Below are positions 20,086 through 31,620 of a stretch of DNA of 64,000 nucleotides, in pieces. How positions within the stretch are numbered: the first letter of the stretch is position 1; each line of letters starts with the position of its first letter. This stretch comes from Trichobilharzia szidati. Its lineage: Eukaryota > Platyhelminthes > Trematoda > Strigeidida > Schistosomatidae. A program made the position numbers and the translations under genes. Where the stretch lies: contig OX235277.1 of assembly GCA_944472155.2 (NCBI GenBank), positions 30,638,804 to 30,702,803 on the forward strand, in the 5' to 3' direction. The notes under the pieces were generated by a model that saw nothing but the letters and a program-made list of their open reading frames with translations, searched no databases and was not told the DNA's origin.

Positions 20086-20892
20086 ATATATTTTAAGAGA
20101 ATTTAGTCAGTAGGTACACTGAGAACTTGACATCTGGGACTGGTTACTTCTCTATGACTAATCAAAGAAACTTAAATGGAATTGTATACTTTGCTGTAGG
20201 TTGCTCGACATTCTTTCAAATTTAGTCTAAGTTTCTCAGATTAGCCACATACTAAGCTGGAAATAATTAAACGAACTCTAAATATTATAATGTATCAGTA
20301 TAAAAAAGGAATCGGTTTCTTATGCTTTAAGGAGGATGCTATAATTTCTCTACTGAACGATGGTGTGGCTGAAATTTTTCAAAACAGATAACTAGAGTTT
20401 ATTAAACTCAGTTTACTAATACACAGGTAACGTAACTGACTGATATTTTTTTATAATAACGATTTTATTCTGGACAGTGTTTTTATGGTGTATAGAATTT
20501 TTAGCAGAGTTTATTGCATGATATTTCCCCTTCGTACAATATCTTCAAGTAAAATGTTAATTGACAGTATGTGCTATAACACAGTGGTCTCTGAGCTGAA
20601 GCACAAACCACTCCATTATGACACTTCTGCTTTGTGTCCTTCAGGAAATCGAAGACATCTGGTTGAAAGCCAGTTGTGAGAAATTCAGAAGTACATTTTG
20701 ACACCTAAGAATATAACTCGAGAACAGTTATCTCATGTATTGGGACATGTTTCCACCCACAATCAGACCTTGTATGAATAATAACTAACTTTAGTCATCA
20801 GTATATACACTGAAAGTTGATGACATCCAGACCTGTCTTGGTGATCACAGTGTCAAAGAAGACACCGAGTTTGATATCCGAAAGTGATTATC
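20086..20892. other. No gene seen; overlapping sense/antisense frames without support
   Basis: Between 20,485 and 20,704 both strands are open for over 60 codons, but neither peptide resembles a family I know and the frames lie opposite each other. Left unassigned. Confidence 0.4.
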
Positions 20893-21445
20893 CTTATTAT
20901 TCATTTGGGTTCCTAATGGAACATAGGGCTTCAACAGTACATCTCCAATTTATCCTCTTTTCTGCAGTCCTCTTAAGCCAACCCCACGACTGCCCACAAA
21001 GCTTTCATCTCCTCCTCACATGACTTCCTCTGTGTCGCCCTCGAAGACATACCGAACTTGTCGTTTCTTAGACGGGTTCTACTCGGGGGTCTTCTTGGCG
21101 CATGATGTCACTGACCAGTATCTTCAGCGTCTATCCAATCCATCTCCACTTTCTTCGGAATATTTGTTAAGCAGTAGGTTCTTGATTGGTTCGTTTCCAG
21201 AGTTTCCTGTTGCTGATTTTTTCTGCCAGCCATCTGATCTTCAGTATGGAACGAAGGCAGCTAATGACGAAATTTTGCAGTCTGTTGTAAATGATTTTCC
21301 TGATGCACCAAGTTGCTGTCCCATATAGGAGAACTGACTTAACATTGGTGACGAAAATCGAATTCTTGTTGTCTATGCTGAGTGCAGAAGATTTTCACAC
21401 TGATTTCAGAGTGATGAAAGTCTGTATTGTCTTTCCGATTCTGGT
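20893..21445 (-). mobile_element. RTE-clade dead copy
   Basis: Minus-strand copy of the RT C-terminal region to 3' end; the plus strand starts TTATTCATTTGGGTTCC and keeps the family's order (3' end, WRRSC block, thumb region). Several frames broken. Its 5' break meets a PLE fragment at about 21,450. Confidence 0.82.
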
Positions 21446-21454
21446 TTTGACATC

Positions 21455-21900
21455 CGAAGGTGATACTATTACTGAATTCATTAGAAGTCGGCTATCCCCT
21501 GACATACACCTAGTATTCTGCAGTTGAAGAATGGTTTGATAATGTGTCAAGGACAAACTGTCGCTTATTCCCATCTCTTTGTGCATCTATCCTTTCATAT
21601 GCTCCTGTGGAGTTTATCATATTGGGCGCTGTAAGCATGTTCTGCAGAAATGCTTAGCTGTACACTACAGGGTTTGCTTGATGAAAGACGAGCATAGGAT
21701 GACAAAGTCTGCTATCTGTGAATACCTTATTGATTCAGGTTATTCAACTCCACGTGATTTATCCTTTTAAGTTATCTACTGGATAAAATTCAGTCACATT
21801 AAAAGTTTGCGTTTTCTACACTCATATACATCCGAAGCTCTAGCTAGACACATGAACAGAAATGTTAACTGTTTCGTTAAACCCATATCTCTACCTTGGT
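21455..21900 (+). mobile_element. Penelope-like element remnant, GIY-YIG region
   Basis: About 21,579 onward reads CIYPFICSCGVYHIGRCKH, matching the family pattern CxxxxCxCxxxYIGR where the GIY-YIG Y and G-R are conserved. Then AICEYLIDSGYSTPRDLSF corresponds to the ITEHLVDTGH block. The sequence before the cysteines shows the RT-endonuclease linker in broken form. Inactive. Confidence 0.72.
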
Positions 21901-23544
21901 CATAGTAATGTACTTTTTATCACTTGAGATAATTCTACTTCATTTCATCTTGGCTTTCTTTATTGTTATCGTCATCTCACTTTTAATTTTTGACGTGATT
22001 TGACCTACTTTTAAAATCTTAATCCAAATTCACTTATCTCATAATAATTTAAAATTTTATAATTTATCTCCTCCTACTCTACCCCTATTAAAAAGCATGT
22101 TAATTATCTTTATTCTTATTATATGTGTAAATTGGCCACTGAGAAGTTTTTAGTGGTACTTTCCTCGCCATATAAATACAATTGAACTACAACGTGAAAA
22201 TGAATTCGTTGAAATGCGATATTTCTTCGCAGTGTACAATAACTCTGTTTTTCCTTGTAATAAAATGATAATAGTTATTCGTTGTCAGTTATCACAAGAA
22301 TTAATAGGAGGAAAATTATTTGCTTTGAATTCTTCGCTTATTGGCAGCAGTATCTTATATAGTCAGTTGTTTTAGGAGGTTGTACACAGAGATGGAGGAA
22401 GATGTACCAATTTGTTTTCTAAATAAATTTATTTTGTTTTATTCCTGAAATGTTGATATGACTGTGCACGTGTAATTTTACGTACCTCTTTCTATATCTG
22501 CATTATTTGCATGATTAAATAAGGTAGACTAATCAACATTTTTGTCTAGAAACGTCGCCAAAAAAATGATGACATATAATGTTGCTTACTGTAGGCACAA
22601 CACAAGTGAGTAAGACGTTATAACATATTTCATACGATAAATTTCATTATATGAAAACTACTGGAATAGGTCATATAATTTGTTGCAACCCATTTGCTCA
22701 AAACAGGCTCTTCATTTAACCCACTTCTTGTGTGAAAATTGAAGATAATGCCGAGTTGCTTGTACCGAATAAGATGGAGTGGAATTTATACTCGAGAACC
22801 ATTGGCTGGAGGGTGAATGCTTGACAAACTTAGCCAATCATCATGAGTTATACAAGTATAATCACTATTTTAAAACGAAGTTACGACTACTGGATGTGGT
22901 CGAATAGGTTTAAAATTTTGGTACTATTCAATATCCTAGTTCATCGAATCTTATATTAATTATATTGCAGTAATCAATAAGAAATTGCACGAACTCAATT
23001 TCCATTTTATGGTGGAAGTTAAAACAGTTTACCTTTAAACTTAGGGATTCTTTAAAGCGTTATGACGTTGCAAAATAGGAAAATAGTAACTAAATATGTT
23101 AGAATCCCTGCACCTGCTTTTAGTACTATTAAGAACTCCTCAGAAAAATGTACCTACATTCCTGAAGAAATTCCTTTTTCCTCCGTAATTCCAACTGTAG
23201 TCACTTTAAGCTGTCTTCTCAGATCTTGGTACCAGTTGTTCGATAGTGTGCTGTGTGTGATTTATAAACAGACAGCGGTGCGTAGGGTAACGTGTTAGAA
23301 TAATCCATCATTATTTAAATGTCATTGGAAAAGCCGTTATGGAAGAAACACGGGCAGAAAAACCACTTTGTTTAGCCTATTTGATACATAAATAAGTATA
23401 AAAATGGATGGTATGATCTTGTAAATAGTGAAGTGAATTCAACGTTTCTCAGTCTGCTAATATCCATTGTGTTTTATCCAAATAAACATTAGGCGTGTCA
23501 CAAAATACCTTTCAAATAGGCCGGAAACTTTTATCAAAATCTTC
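21901..23544. other. No gene; contains one short Q repeat
   Basis: Mostly unrecognised. A Q-type repeat lies at about 22,185-22,270 (GTGAAAATGAATTCGTTG...TTTCTTCGCAGTG, alike to 52.5 kb). A 78-codon open frame at 23,062-23,298 has no family resemblance. Confidence 0.45.
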
Positions 23545-23895
23545 TCCCTTGCTGCACGTCGAAGATCAGATAGTCGGTCAGAAAGAACTAGTAACAAGGA
23601 TCTCTATTAACGAACCAGCCAAGGACGTGTTGCCCAACGTATATGGAGATTAATCAGATACACGCCAGGGAGGACGTTGAGTGGTACCACATTCCAGGCC
23701 TTAAAGTGGAACCCAAACCAAAGGTAACGAGTTGGACCTGAGTCCGAGGGTGACGTGGAGGAGATCGTGTGAAGAGGAAATAAAAACTTATAGGTAATCG
23801 TGGAGCCAGCTCAGAATGACTGCAGAAAACTGGGTGAAGAGGAGATGTCCTTATGAAGCTCCATGTTTCACTGGGATACCAAGGAAATATTAATT
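23545..23895 (+). mobile_element. RTE-clade 3'-end copy
   Basis: Last 350 bases of the family on the plus strand: the segment matching GGAACCCAAACC...GGTGACGTGGAGGAGATCG and a terminal CACTGGGATACCAAGG before a TTAATTATATAA tail. Non-coding. Confidence 0.82.
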
Positions 23896-23944
23896 ATATA
23901 ACATTAAATATGCTCCGGTCAGTCTTATTTCTTCGATAATTCTT

Positions 23945-24005
23945 TTATTTGTTATTTTTGATTATAGCTTGATTCCACACCGTATTTTTGGTACAAGTGC
24001 AGAAT
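23945..24005 (-). repeat. SINE-T tail fragment
   Basis: TTTTTGATTATAGCTTGATTCC and GTATTTTTGGTACAAG match the tail side of the SINE-T copies at 2.8 and 55.2 kb; the tRNA-like head is missing. It merges into an H2 repeat, perhaps by insertion or recombination. Confidence 0.65.
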
Positions 24006-24560
24006 CAAACCAGTCATTTACATATGATATATTTTGAGGGGAGAAATCAACACAGATTCCCTTGGAAACAAAAAGTGAGTATGTGATCTGTAGGATAGAA
24101 TAAAACACGGTCAAGAAAGCAAGCGAAATAACATGCTCCTGTGTACGACTAATCGATTGATTGAGATGTGTATTCGGAGGCCGAAGGACGAGTTTGATTC
24201 TGTATATTACTAGTTCACCCAAGGGACTGGTCAGAGTTTAAGGATGTCAACTGATTCGACTCTCTGAGCTGAGTCGAACATAGTACACCACTGAAGATCT
24301 CCAACCGAAACGAGCGAAACGGTCGTCCGGTGTTAACATTATTCCGATCTACCTAGTGGACACTACTGTTAGACATGAGAACTTTCCAATAGCACATACT
24401 ATTCAGTCAGTAGTAAAGAAGATTACTCTATTTATTTGCTTCCTCTACTACAACTTATGGTATCAAGCAGATCACATACTTTTACCTGAATATTTTCTGT
24501 TTTCCAAAGAAACTATGGTGAATTCTCCCCTCGAATTTGATTGGAAAGAAATTTCCCTAG
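24006..24560 (+). repeat. H2 hammerhead repeat with inverted end segments
   Basis: Front segment (about 24,020-24,090, with TATGTGATCTGTAGGATAG), conserved hairpin CGACTC/GAGTCG at 24,257-24,276, ribozyme at 24,283-24,336, body, then at about 24,450-24,545 a segment that is the reverse complement of the front part of other copies (CTTATGGTATCAAGCAGATC). The unit is therefore itself bounded by inverted repeats. No protein coded. Confidence 0.72.
24283..24336 (+). ncRNA. Hammerhead ribozyme, H2 type, complete core
   Basis: Every invariant core position is present: CTGAAGA at 24,291-24,297, GAAA at 24,316-24,319, cleavage triplet GTC at 24,325-24,327. Stem I pairs ACACC with GGTGT after one A-C mismatch. 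Stem II keeps three pairs (CUC/GAG) next to a U-C mismatch. Stem III is a minimal ACG/CGU. The short stem III resembles ribozymes described in Penelope-like elements. It is the best candidate for residual activity here, though its stems are weak. Confidence 0.72.
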
Positions 24561-25289
24561 TATTTGACGCAATTCATTTCTTACAGAAATTAGTTGTGCT
24601 GAGTTAAGGACGATTTCAAAGGCTGAGTACTTTAAATCGTTGTTGTGTATGAATAGTAATCACAAAACGGTAATAGTTATATTGCAGTCTTACTGCGTCT
24701 TCAATTTCAGCTACTTAACGTATATGGTATGAACCTCTGACGCGTGTTCTGTGATCAGTTCTGTCGCCAGTCAACCTGGATACTTCGTGTACTTTTTCTA
24801 TCATCTGAGTTTATCATTTGCGTTCCATGTTTCGTCGACTAAATTTACTGATTCAGAATACCTGACAGTGATCTGTAGTTTTAGAATTCCTTTCACTTTG
24901 GCAGCTCTATAGTCATCCTTACTGTGAAGTGTCTCAAGCAGCTGTTTACTGATCCTTTGTCTGCAATAGTTCAGTGAATGACATAGTTTCATTGGGAAAT
25001 CCGTCTAGAAATCTAGGTGAATTCAGTGTTTGAGCTACAAACTTATTCTTGATGTATTATATCTTTATTCTTTTGGGCTCTGTTTTAGACGTATTTCTTC
25101 GTCGGCGGCTTTTCTTTCTGCGGTATTTTCAACGGTTTCACTAATACCATTAACCGTTAGTTTTCACTTCAGTTGACCAACTGATTCTTTCTTACTTGAA
25201 AGTCAAGCTTTGGATGTCTATGAGTATTCTGCTTGTATGTTCAATTTACTCAACGTTTTTCCATATTTTTGCTGAGTGATAGATTTTTG
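24561..25289. other. Unassigned sequence
   Basis: The minus strand has a 63-codon frame at 24,801-24,992 with charged residues, and a following region that could be decayed RTE linker between endonuclease and RT because it lies upstream, in minus orientation, of the RTE copy below. Not firm. Confidence 0.35.
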
Positions 25290-25775
25290 GTTGTTTGCTA
25301 CCATATCTCTTTTTTGTTAACTCTTTCTTACTATCCGTCTGATCTTGAGGAAGGAGAAAAAGGGTTAACTGTGGATGAAAGTCTCCATCATGCTTAAACT
25401 TGTTGTTGGATGCACCAAGTCTCTGAACCACGTAGAGTCATTTATTAACTTGACATCATTGTTGAAAATGCAGATTGTAGCAGATTTCTTAATTGATTTC
25501 AGATTAATGACTGCCCACGTTGCTTTTCCGATCTTGACTGACTGTGACATTCTTACCTGTGCCACCCATCTCTAGTTGCAACAATCCTGCCCAGATGGGT
25601 GAAAGTGGTGGCCTCCTTCAGATGTTTTGGGCTGATAGTAATTGGTGCTTGTTTTTGTTAGTTAGGTATTTTCATCACTCCAGTCGTCTCTATGTTCACT
25701 TAAATTCCAGTCTTGGTTGCTTCTTTTGGTAACTTGTTGGATTTTGCCTACAGATCTTCGAGTCTTTGTCAGATT
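25290..25775 (-). mobile_element. RTE-clade internal fragment
   Basis: Plus-strand text such as CATCCGTCTGATCTTGAGG-like sequence at 25,337-25,352 and GATTTCAGATTAATGACTGC at 25,496-25,515 aligns with the RT thumb region of the copies at 3.5 and 17.7 kb. Broken, no ORF. Confidence 0.7.
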
Positions 25776-26254
25776 AGACATGAATCATTTTTTGTCTGTT
25801 CTTACACTAATATATTATTTTATATTTTTTTTCTCCGACAAATGTATTAAAGAATTAAATTCGCAAAAAGCTACTTCGTATATCAACTAATAAGTTTCTG
25901 GGAAAAATAAAACATTCATTTTCTTAACTTAATATTAAATTTTACAAAATACGTCCAAAAACGTTGTCAATAGTTGCTATTTGGTTTTCATATGCCACTT
26001 GATTGATCACAGCTCGCTGACAAAATACTGAACCATCTTCAATTTCCTAAAACACTTAAATGATTGATTTAAAGACTAATGAAACAGTAATTAAAGCACT
26101 CCTCTTAGTTAGAACTAAAATTAGCTAAGAAGAGTTGAAGTGCATGAGCGTCGTTTTACTGTAGTAGGCTGTTGTAATTAAAGTGGGTGATAAATAATAA
26201 ACGCTGGCAAATGGAAAGCTTTGAGCTTAAGATCCATTCAAGTGTATCAGTATC
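25776..26254. other. No gene seen
   Basis: AT-rich, nothing recognisable. Confidence 0.45.
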
Positions 26255-26750
26255 TCGCGTCCCCACTAATGACCTTGCATGGCTGAGATCGGGCGGACTT
26301 CAGTGTCCCTCTCGAAACCCTCTGGTGTGACCAAGCTTTCACAGTCTCTGCCACTTATGTCCTATTCTTCGCCAAAATGCAGAAATCTGGCGCTTAAAAC
26401 CAGATAACTGCTATGCTGGGCTACTTAGGGGAGATAGAAAACCCTGTTTCAAACCTATGGTGTACATGGCCTCCAGAGTCCAAACGCATCCAGTGGCATG
26501 TGAACCTGCCCTGGTCAGCGGAAATGATGGGAACGTAGCACCTGGGTCTGCTACACTCACTGCCTTATGGATCAGACTTCAAGCCAAAGATGAGTAAGGG
26601 GGGGTCCTTAATTCAACCGTCTGCTTCGATTTGGGTGTCTGGGCAGTATTCTAGCCCTCTCACAAACTATTTGGTTTTATGTGGTGTATTTCCTGGTGCC
26701 CATAATATACTCAATATGTGTTTTAATAACAGTAATAATAGGAATCAGTA
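26255..26750 (+). mobile_element. Internally deleted, non-autonomous RTE derivative
   Basis: Positions about 26,395-26,650 match the leader of the intact RTE element (GATAACTGCTATG..., CATGGCCTCCAG, CCTTATGGATCAGACTTCAAG, GGGTGTCTGGGCAGTATTC). At about 26,670 the match jumps to that element's 3' UTR (TGTGGTGTATTTCCTGGTGCC), skipping the whole ORF, and ends in an AATAATAG-type tail near 26,740. So it is leader plus 3' end only, about 0.5 kb. The part before 26,395 probably shows leader sequence missing from the 10-13.9 kb copy. Confidence 0.75.
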
Positions 26751-27765
26751 TCTTGTAGAAATGCACCACTACAATATCTACATTATTCTGAGGTAAAGTT
26801 GAAACCATATCGAATAAGTAATAATTCACATTAGTTATTGTTCAGTGACTGGTCTAATTACGATCCAGCCCACATACTTCAATGTCTTATTATTGTTAAA
26901 GGACTGATTATTTAATTTAGCTAGACTTTATAAGAATTTCTGTAAGACTGTCTGAATTTTGAGGAAGAAACCCCCTGAACAATTTTTTTGTTACCTGCTT
27001 GAATTATTGGATTACTTGAATTGCCAGCTAGCACCCAGTGCGTCAAATTTTATCTATTTTCCATTGCTTTATTCATCCAGTTACGTCTTTGGGTCGCAAA
27101 ATGTACTCATGTAAATTTTTAATTGGTTTTCAAACTATCCGTGCGCAATTTCCGGATATGATAGAAAAATTTAAAGGGTTGGTCTGTGCTTCAGATTGAA
27201 TAGCTTTGTGTCACATGATATACTATAGATTATTATTTAACTTGAGAATCCGTGATGTAGAGAAAATATAATAAATTACACCTAGAATTCTGTTCAGAAT
27301 AAAGCTGTTATTATTATTTTTATTATAATATAGATATGTTACTCATTGAAATATCTTTATCCTTCAGGTATTTAGTTGTACTGTATTGATTGAATATACG
27401 TGTATGATGTGAGGCTAGAGCAGATAACGTTTGAGTAGCAGTAGGAGGCATAAATCACCTATATCAAGACTGAAACCTACCATAGGTATTTTGCTGATTA
27501 AAAACAACGGTGCTACGAACACTGATTACTGGTGTCTGTTGTCAGTGATGTTAAGTCTTTTACTAGGTACCAAGTAACGTTTTATTTGCATTGATTGTAG
27601 TCTTTTGAGTCCTGTTATTTAGCATCATATTGTTAACTTTAACACTGATAATACATGATTCAGTGGAAGAACTCTAATTTCTCGAATCACTGTTTTGTGC
27701 TTAAACCTAGTTATGCATAAGGAGTGCTGATATCCAACTTGGAAGGTGAAACTTCCTAAGGGATT
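26751..27765. other. No gene seen
   Basis: AT-rich; a short ATT/TTAT repeat near 27,308-27,330. No credible frame or element. Confidence 0.45.
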
Positions 27766-28270
27766 AAGTGAAATCCAGAAAGTGCTGGACATCTGTTTCA
27801 TCCCAGTTCGAAACTTTTCAGCAGTTCTCACTCAGTGATCCCACAGTAGATTGAAAGCAGGACTTTCAGGTTTCAAGGCTAGCTTGTCAAGCAATCAGTT
27901 ACTGGGATGGGATCAAGTGGCCGGTACATGAATTTTAAATTCTGTTGGTTTGCGATACAGAAAGCCACTGCTATTCAATGTCATCGGTGAGTATTTATGC
28001 CCACACCCAACCTGCTGGACTCCACTGATGTCACGAATTAGCGGGAGTTAGAATTCATGGACCAGGCTTTCGATTCCATCTTAGTGGCTGAATGATCAAA
28101 GAGGTCGCCCAGTAACCTGAAGGTCCTGGCTTTCAACCTCAGTAGAGTGACGTATGCGTACTGCTGAAGGGTCTCAAACACGGGAAATAACAGCTATTCA
28201 GTACTCTTTATTTTCAGTGGTTCTCTAACTAATATCAGTCCTTGATCTAACTTGAAACTAATCAATAAAA
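27766..28270. repeat. H1 head-to-head inverted pair
   Basis: Minus arm 27,766-27,960, plus arm about 28,030-28,270, spacer containing the diagnostic CAATGTCATCGGTGAGTATT. The minus ribozyme (27,780-27,832) has core CUGAAAA (G8 lost) with intact GAAA and GUC. The plus ribozyme (28,156-28,210) has CUGAAGG. Both are expected to be inactive. Confidence 0.82.
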
Positions 28271-29176
28271 TCCCCTAAAATGAACACTCAAGAAATATTT
28301 GAGCTTTCTTAAGACCATAGAAATGTTGATTTGTACGATAAATTTCAACAGGCGAAAAATTGTGTCTTACTGCCTTATTTCAGTAGCTTCCAACCATATG
28401 TATCAGTGGGCAGGCTTATCTCTACTAAATTTAGCTACAAGGGGATAAATACTTATTATCAAAGAAATTAATCACCGAAAAGTATTGCTTTAAATTCTTT
28501 TATTATTGCACATAATATTTACTTATGTAATTCTTCAGATAAAGAGAATAAATAAATCATAAATTAGAGCTTTATTTATTTCGGAAGAAAGATGTTTGGC
28601 ATTTGTTCCTATATTATTTTCCAATCATTCGAGTATATATTTTATTGAGGAAAGTCACTGAATTGATTCTGTCTCTCGTATTCACTTCAGTTATCAATAT
28701 GAATTTATTTTCATTATTATGATGGACTTGCATTTAGAAATGACAAAAACAGGAAGCTTTGTTCATTGAGTCATTTAGTGCATTTTATCGCTTATAAAAG
28801 CATTCGATTTGATTCTTGTATTTAAACATATCTGGATTTTAGTAATTATTTATAATTATGACGTAAATTATAATTTGACTGAAGTAGGTTGTTTCGTTAT
28901 GGAAATCATCATAACAATAAATAGACAAGTGGACCTGCTTAGGAGGCACAAAATAACAAACTTTTGGCTATTAGTCTGTATTATCCCTACATCACGTCTG
29001 TCCTTTTTTCCCTTATATCACTAGTTCTTCTCTAATATTATGCAAATAAAACTTTTTACTCGGTGCCCAATTGGTTTTTTTGAAACTTTTCGGACAAATC
29101 TTGATTAGAGTTAGCATAAGTAAATGTACTGAATTACATACATTGCATATATAATATGTAATAGTAAAAAACTAAC
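28271..29176. other. Probable intron sequence, no gene seen
   Basis: Downstream (minus sense) of the GPCR-like exon. No second exon could be recognised by eye. Confidence 0.4.
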
Positions 29177-29317
29177 CGTTTGAATTGTACATTTGACCTT
29201 CATAACTAGATGGACATGGCATATACGCTGTGGTTCCTGCCAATACTGGCGGCCAACATGTTGCACCATCGTGATATGGTGGACAGTATGACAGTGATTT
29301 ATTCTGTAAATCAGTAT
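29177..29317 (-). CDS. Internal exon of a class B (secretin-family) GPCR, hormone-binding domain
   Basis: 141 bases, open throughout, between an acceptor (TTTTGTTTTTCCTCGTAG at 29,335-29,318, minus sense) and a donor (GTTAGT from 29,176). Both introns fall in phase 1, leaving 46 complete codons. The peptide contains SYCPPYHDGATCWPPVLAG and TTAYMPCPSSYEGQMYNSN. The spacing of C, D-G, C-W-P, A-G and C-P is that of the hormone receptor domain of class B GPCRs, where these residues form the disulphide-linked extracellular peptide-binding fold; the arrangement recalls CRF/DH44-type receptors. The rest of the receptor (signal peptide, seven membrane segments) is not visible and would lie in other exons. 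Adhesion-type receptors also carry this domain. Confidence 0.68.
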
Positions 29318-29639
29318 CTACGAGGAAAAACAAAATGGAATAGAAACAGGGTATTAGTGTTGCATAGGGAATCAGCATACTTATTGGAGTTATTATAAGA
29401 AAGTGCTCAAGAAACAGTTGGATTTACTATTCTCAAATTGTTTTCATGGTCTACCATGAGAGTTATTATGACGAATACTGCTTGATTACTTTGGAACACT
29501 TTAGGGTGAAAATGAAACCACTAATAGCTGTTATAACAAACCAGCAAAAATAAGCATGAATAATCATCAACGAGAGAAATCTAAAGGAAGTGGCTTCTGT
29601 CACTCTTCTGGCTGTGCAGCATTGTCTCAATTACACAGA
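29318..29639. other. Probable intron sequence
   Basis: Begins with the exon's polypyrimidine tract; no other feature seen. Confidence 0.4.
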
Positions 29640-30205
29640 TAAAGATGTCGACGGTAGTCAAGGTTGGAAAAGCAAGACAGACCTTCATTAACCTGAAATT
29701 TATATAGAAATCTGCTGTACAGAAGAACAAGATTAGGAATTTTTCACACTAATGATAAGTCAGTGCTCTTATGTGGTCGAGGCACTTGGCGCTCACGTCA
29801 CCGAAACGATTTCCAACAGCCAGCTGCAGACTTTCATAAACGGCTGCCTCCTTTTCTTGGTAGTGTAGGATTGATGGTCAGAAAGGATTAGGAAAAAGAA
29901 ACTCTGACAGTGAACCCATCAAACAATGATCTTTCTCTTAATATGCAGAAGGAAGTGGTGATAGATTGGAAACATGCTGAGGAGAACGTTGTGTAACACC
30001 ACATGCAGTTAATATCCTGGAATGGAACCCAATGGGAAATGATGATGAAAATGATGAATCCGGCGTTGACTTGGAGTAAATCATGTCAGGAAAGAATGGA
30101 AGCTTACGAGCGATTGTGTATCCAGCTAAAAAGGGACTGCAGAGAACAAGGTGAAAGTGAAATGTTTTGCTGAAGCTCTATTTTCCTCTCGGGAGCAATA
30201 ATTAT
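29640..30205 (+). mobile_element. RTE-clade dead copy
   Basis: Starts in the RT thumb (GGAAAAGCAAGACAGACC at 29,669, matching the KARQAFTTLKS block) and runs to the 3' end (GCTCTATTTTCCTCTCGGGAG, then AATAATTATAG). Multiple frameshifts. Confidence 0.83.
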
Positions 30206-30639
30206 AGTTCATGTTGATTTCCTGGAAATATGTCTTAACATGATACAACGCTTTGAAACTCATTTTAAAATTAAAATCACACATATTTTTCCGTTGCTTC
30301 GGATATAAACGTGGAAATCAGTTTGAAATGGCAGATAAATTATATTACTGTTATCAGTTTTTACCAGCTGTTGAGTAAACACCTATCTTGTTTTAAATGG
30401 AAGAAGTCTTTGCTTTTGTGGTGTTTGTTTGAACTTCACAAAGAGCATAAAATATGAATCTTCTTATGTGTATGTTTGTTACTATTTAATTAAGAACCCC
30501 CATCCAAGAATCTGTTACACATAAGTTATGGTAGTTTACAAATCATAACTGTTCACTGGAGAAGAAGAAGCATCTTTGGATTTGTTTATTTTCTAAATTG
30601 TACTTCGGTGAAGATTCCAACCCTTGGAATATATTTCAC
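30206..30639. other. No gene seen
   Basis: No recognisable element. Confidence 0.45.
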
Positions 30640-31160
30640 TGTAGGTTTCATCTCAAATCAACAGCAAGTCGAGGAATGCCGAAAAACAAGGGATATCTGG
30701 ACAGTATGTTTCGTCCTAGTTTGCGGCTCCTCCACAGTTAGCATTCACAGCCCTACCTATTGTCACTCTTAAGACCCTAATGCTACGAAACTAAGCCCAT
30801 TAACTATCGCACCAGCCGGAATTCAGAAACTTGTGATTTCTAACTTTGTCAGTTCACGATACAATGGTATGTCATGGCCACTGCGAGTTACCATATCAAG
30901 TAGATGCTCAAAAATGACATTAGTTGTCAGTAGAGTTATATCCCGCAACATTGGATTCCTTCTCAAGTGGTTGATGATCAGTGGACCAAACTTCATAACT
31001 TGAAGGCCCCGGACTCGACCCCTGGTGAGTGACATGGAAGCACACTGGTGAAGAGTCCCATAGTGAGAGGTAAGAGCTGTTCAGTGCTCCGTAGCATTCA
31101 ATAACCTCTAACTGATGTTGGTGCGTAGCGACATCTACACTGAAATTAACTCCCTCCAAA
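30640..31160. repeat. H1 head-to-head inverted pair, old
   Basis: Minus arm about 30,640-30,850, plus arm about 30,950-31,160. The plus ribozyme has a GTGAAGA core (first C replaced) near 31,048 with stem I GCAC.../CAGTGC, a pair change on both sides compared with GTAC/GTAC copies. The minus arm keeps CGAAAC and GTC but has lost the first core box. Confidence 0.75.
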
Positions 31161-31620
31161 ACTCGCAACCTTAGGAAATATATTCCAATGGATGAAAATG
31201 TAAACAAATAGAACATGTATGATGAATAGCTTAGAAATTTTTAAAATTAATATGGAATCACGGGAGGGGAATAAATACGAAGTTTGTCTCCAGAATCACA
31301 GAACTTCAAGACACAAGTTTACTAAATGCTTCAGTTACATACATATGATAAATAACATATTACTGGATATATGCGAATGAAGTTATTGGCTTGTAAATGG
31401 CTATAGTATAGTAAGCGTTCAAAGGTTCAAAATCTTTTTATCATTAAGTAGTGATTTGCGGTTAGTGAAGAACAACATTTCACTGTGTAAGTTAAAAAAT
31501 ATGTAATAAGAATTATTATTTTGACACTTTTTCACTTTAACAAACAATCTACCTTATATATATATATATTCACCTTAAAATCAATTTCTATCCATAAAAA
31601 ATAATCAAATTATTCAACAA
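31161..31620. other. No gene seen; TA tract
   Basis: A TATATATA tract at about 31,556-31,570; otherwise unremarkable. Confidence 0.45.
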
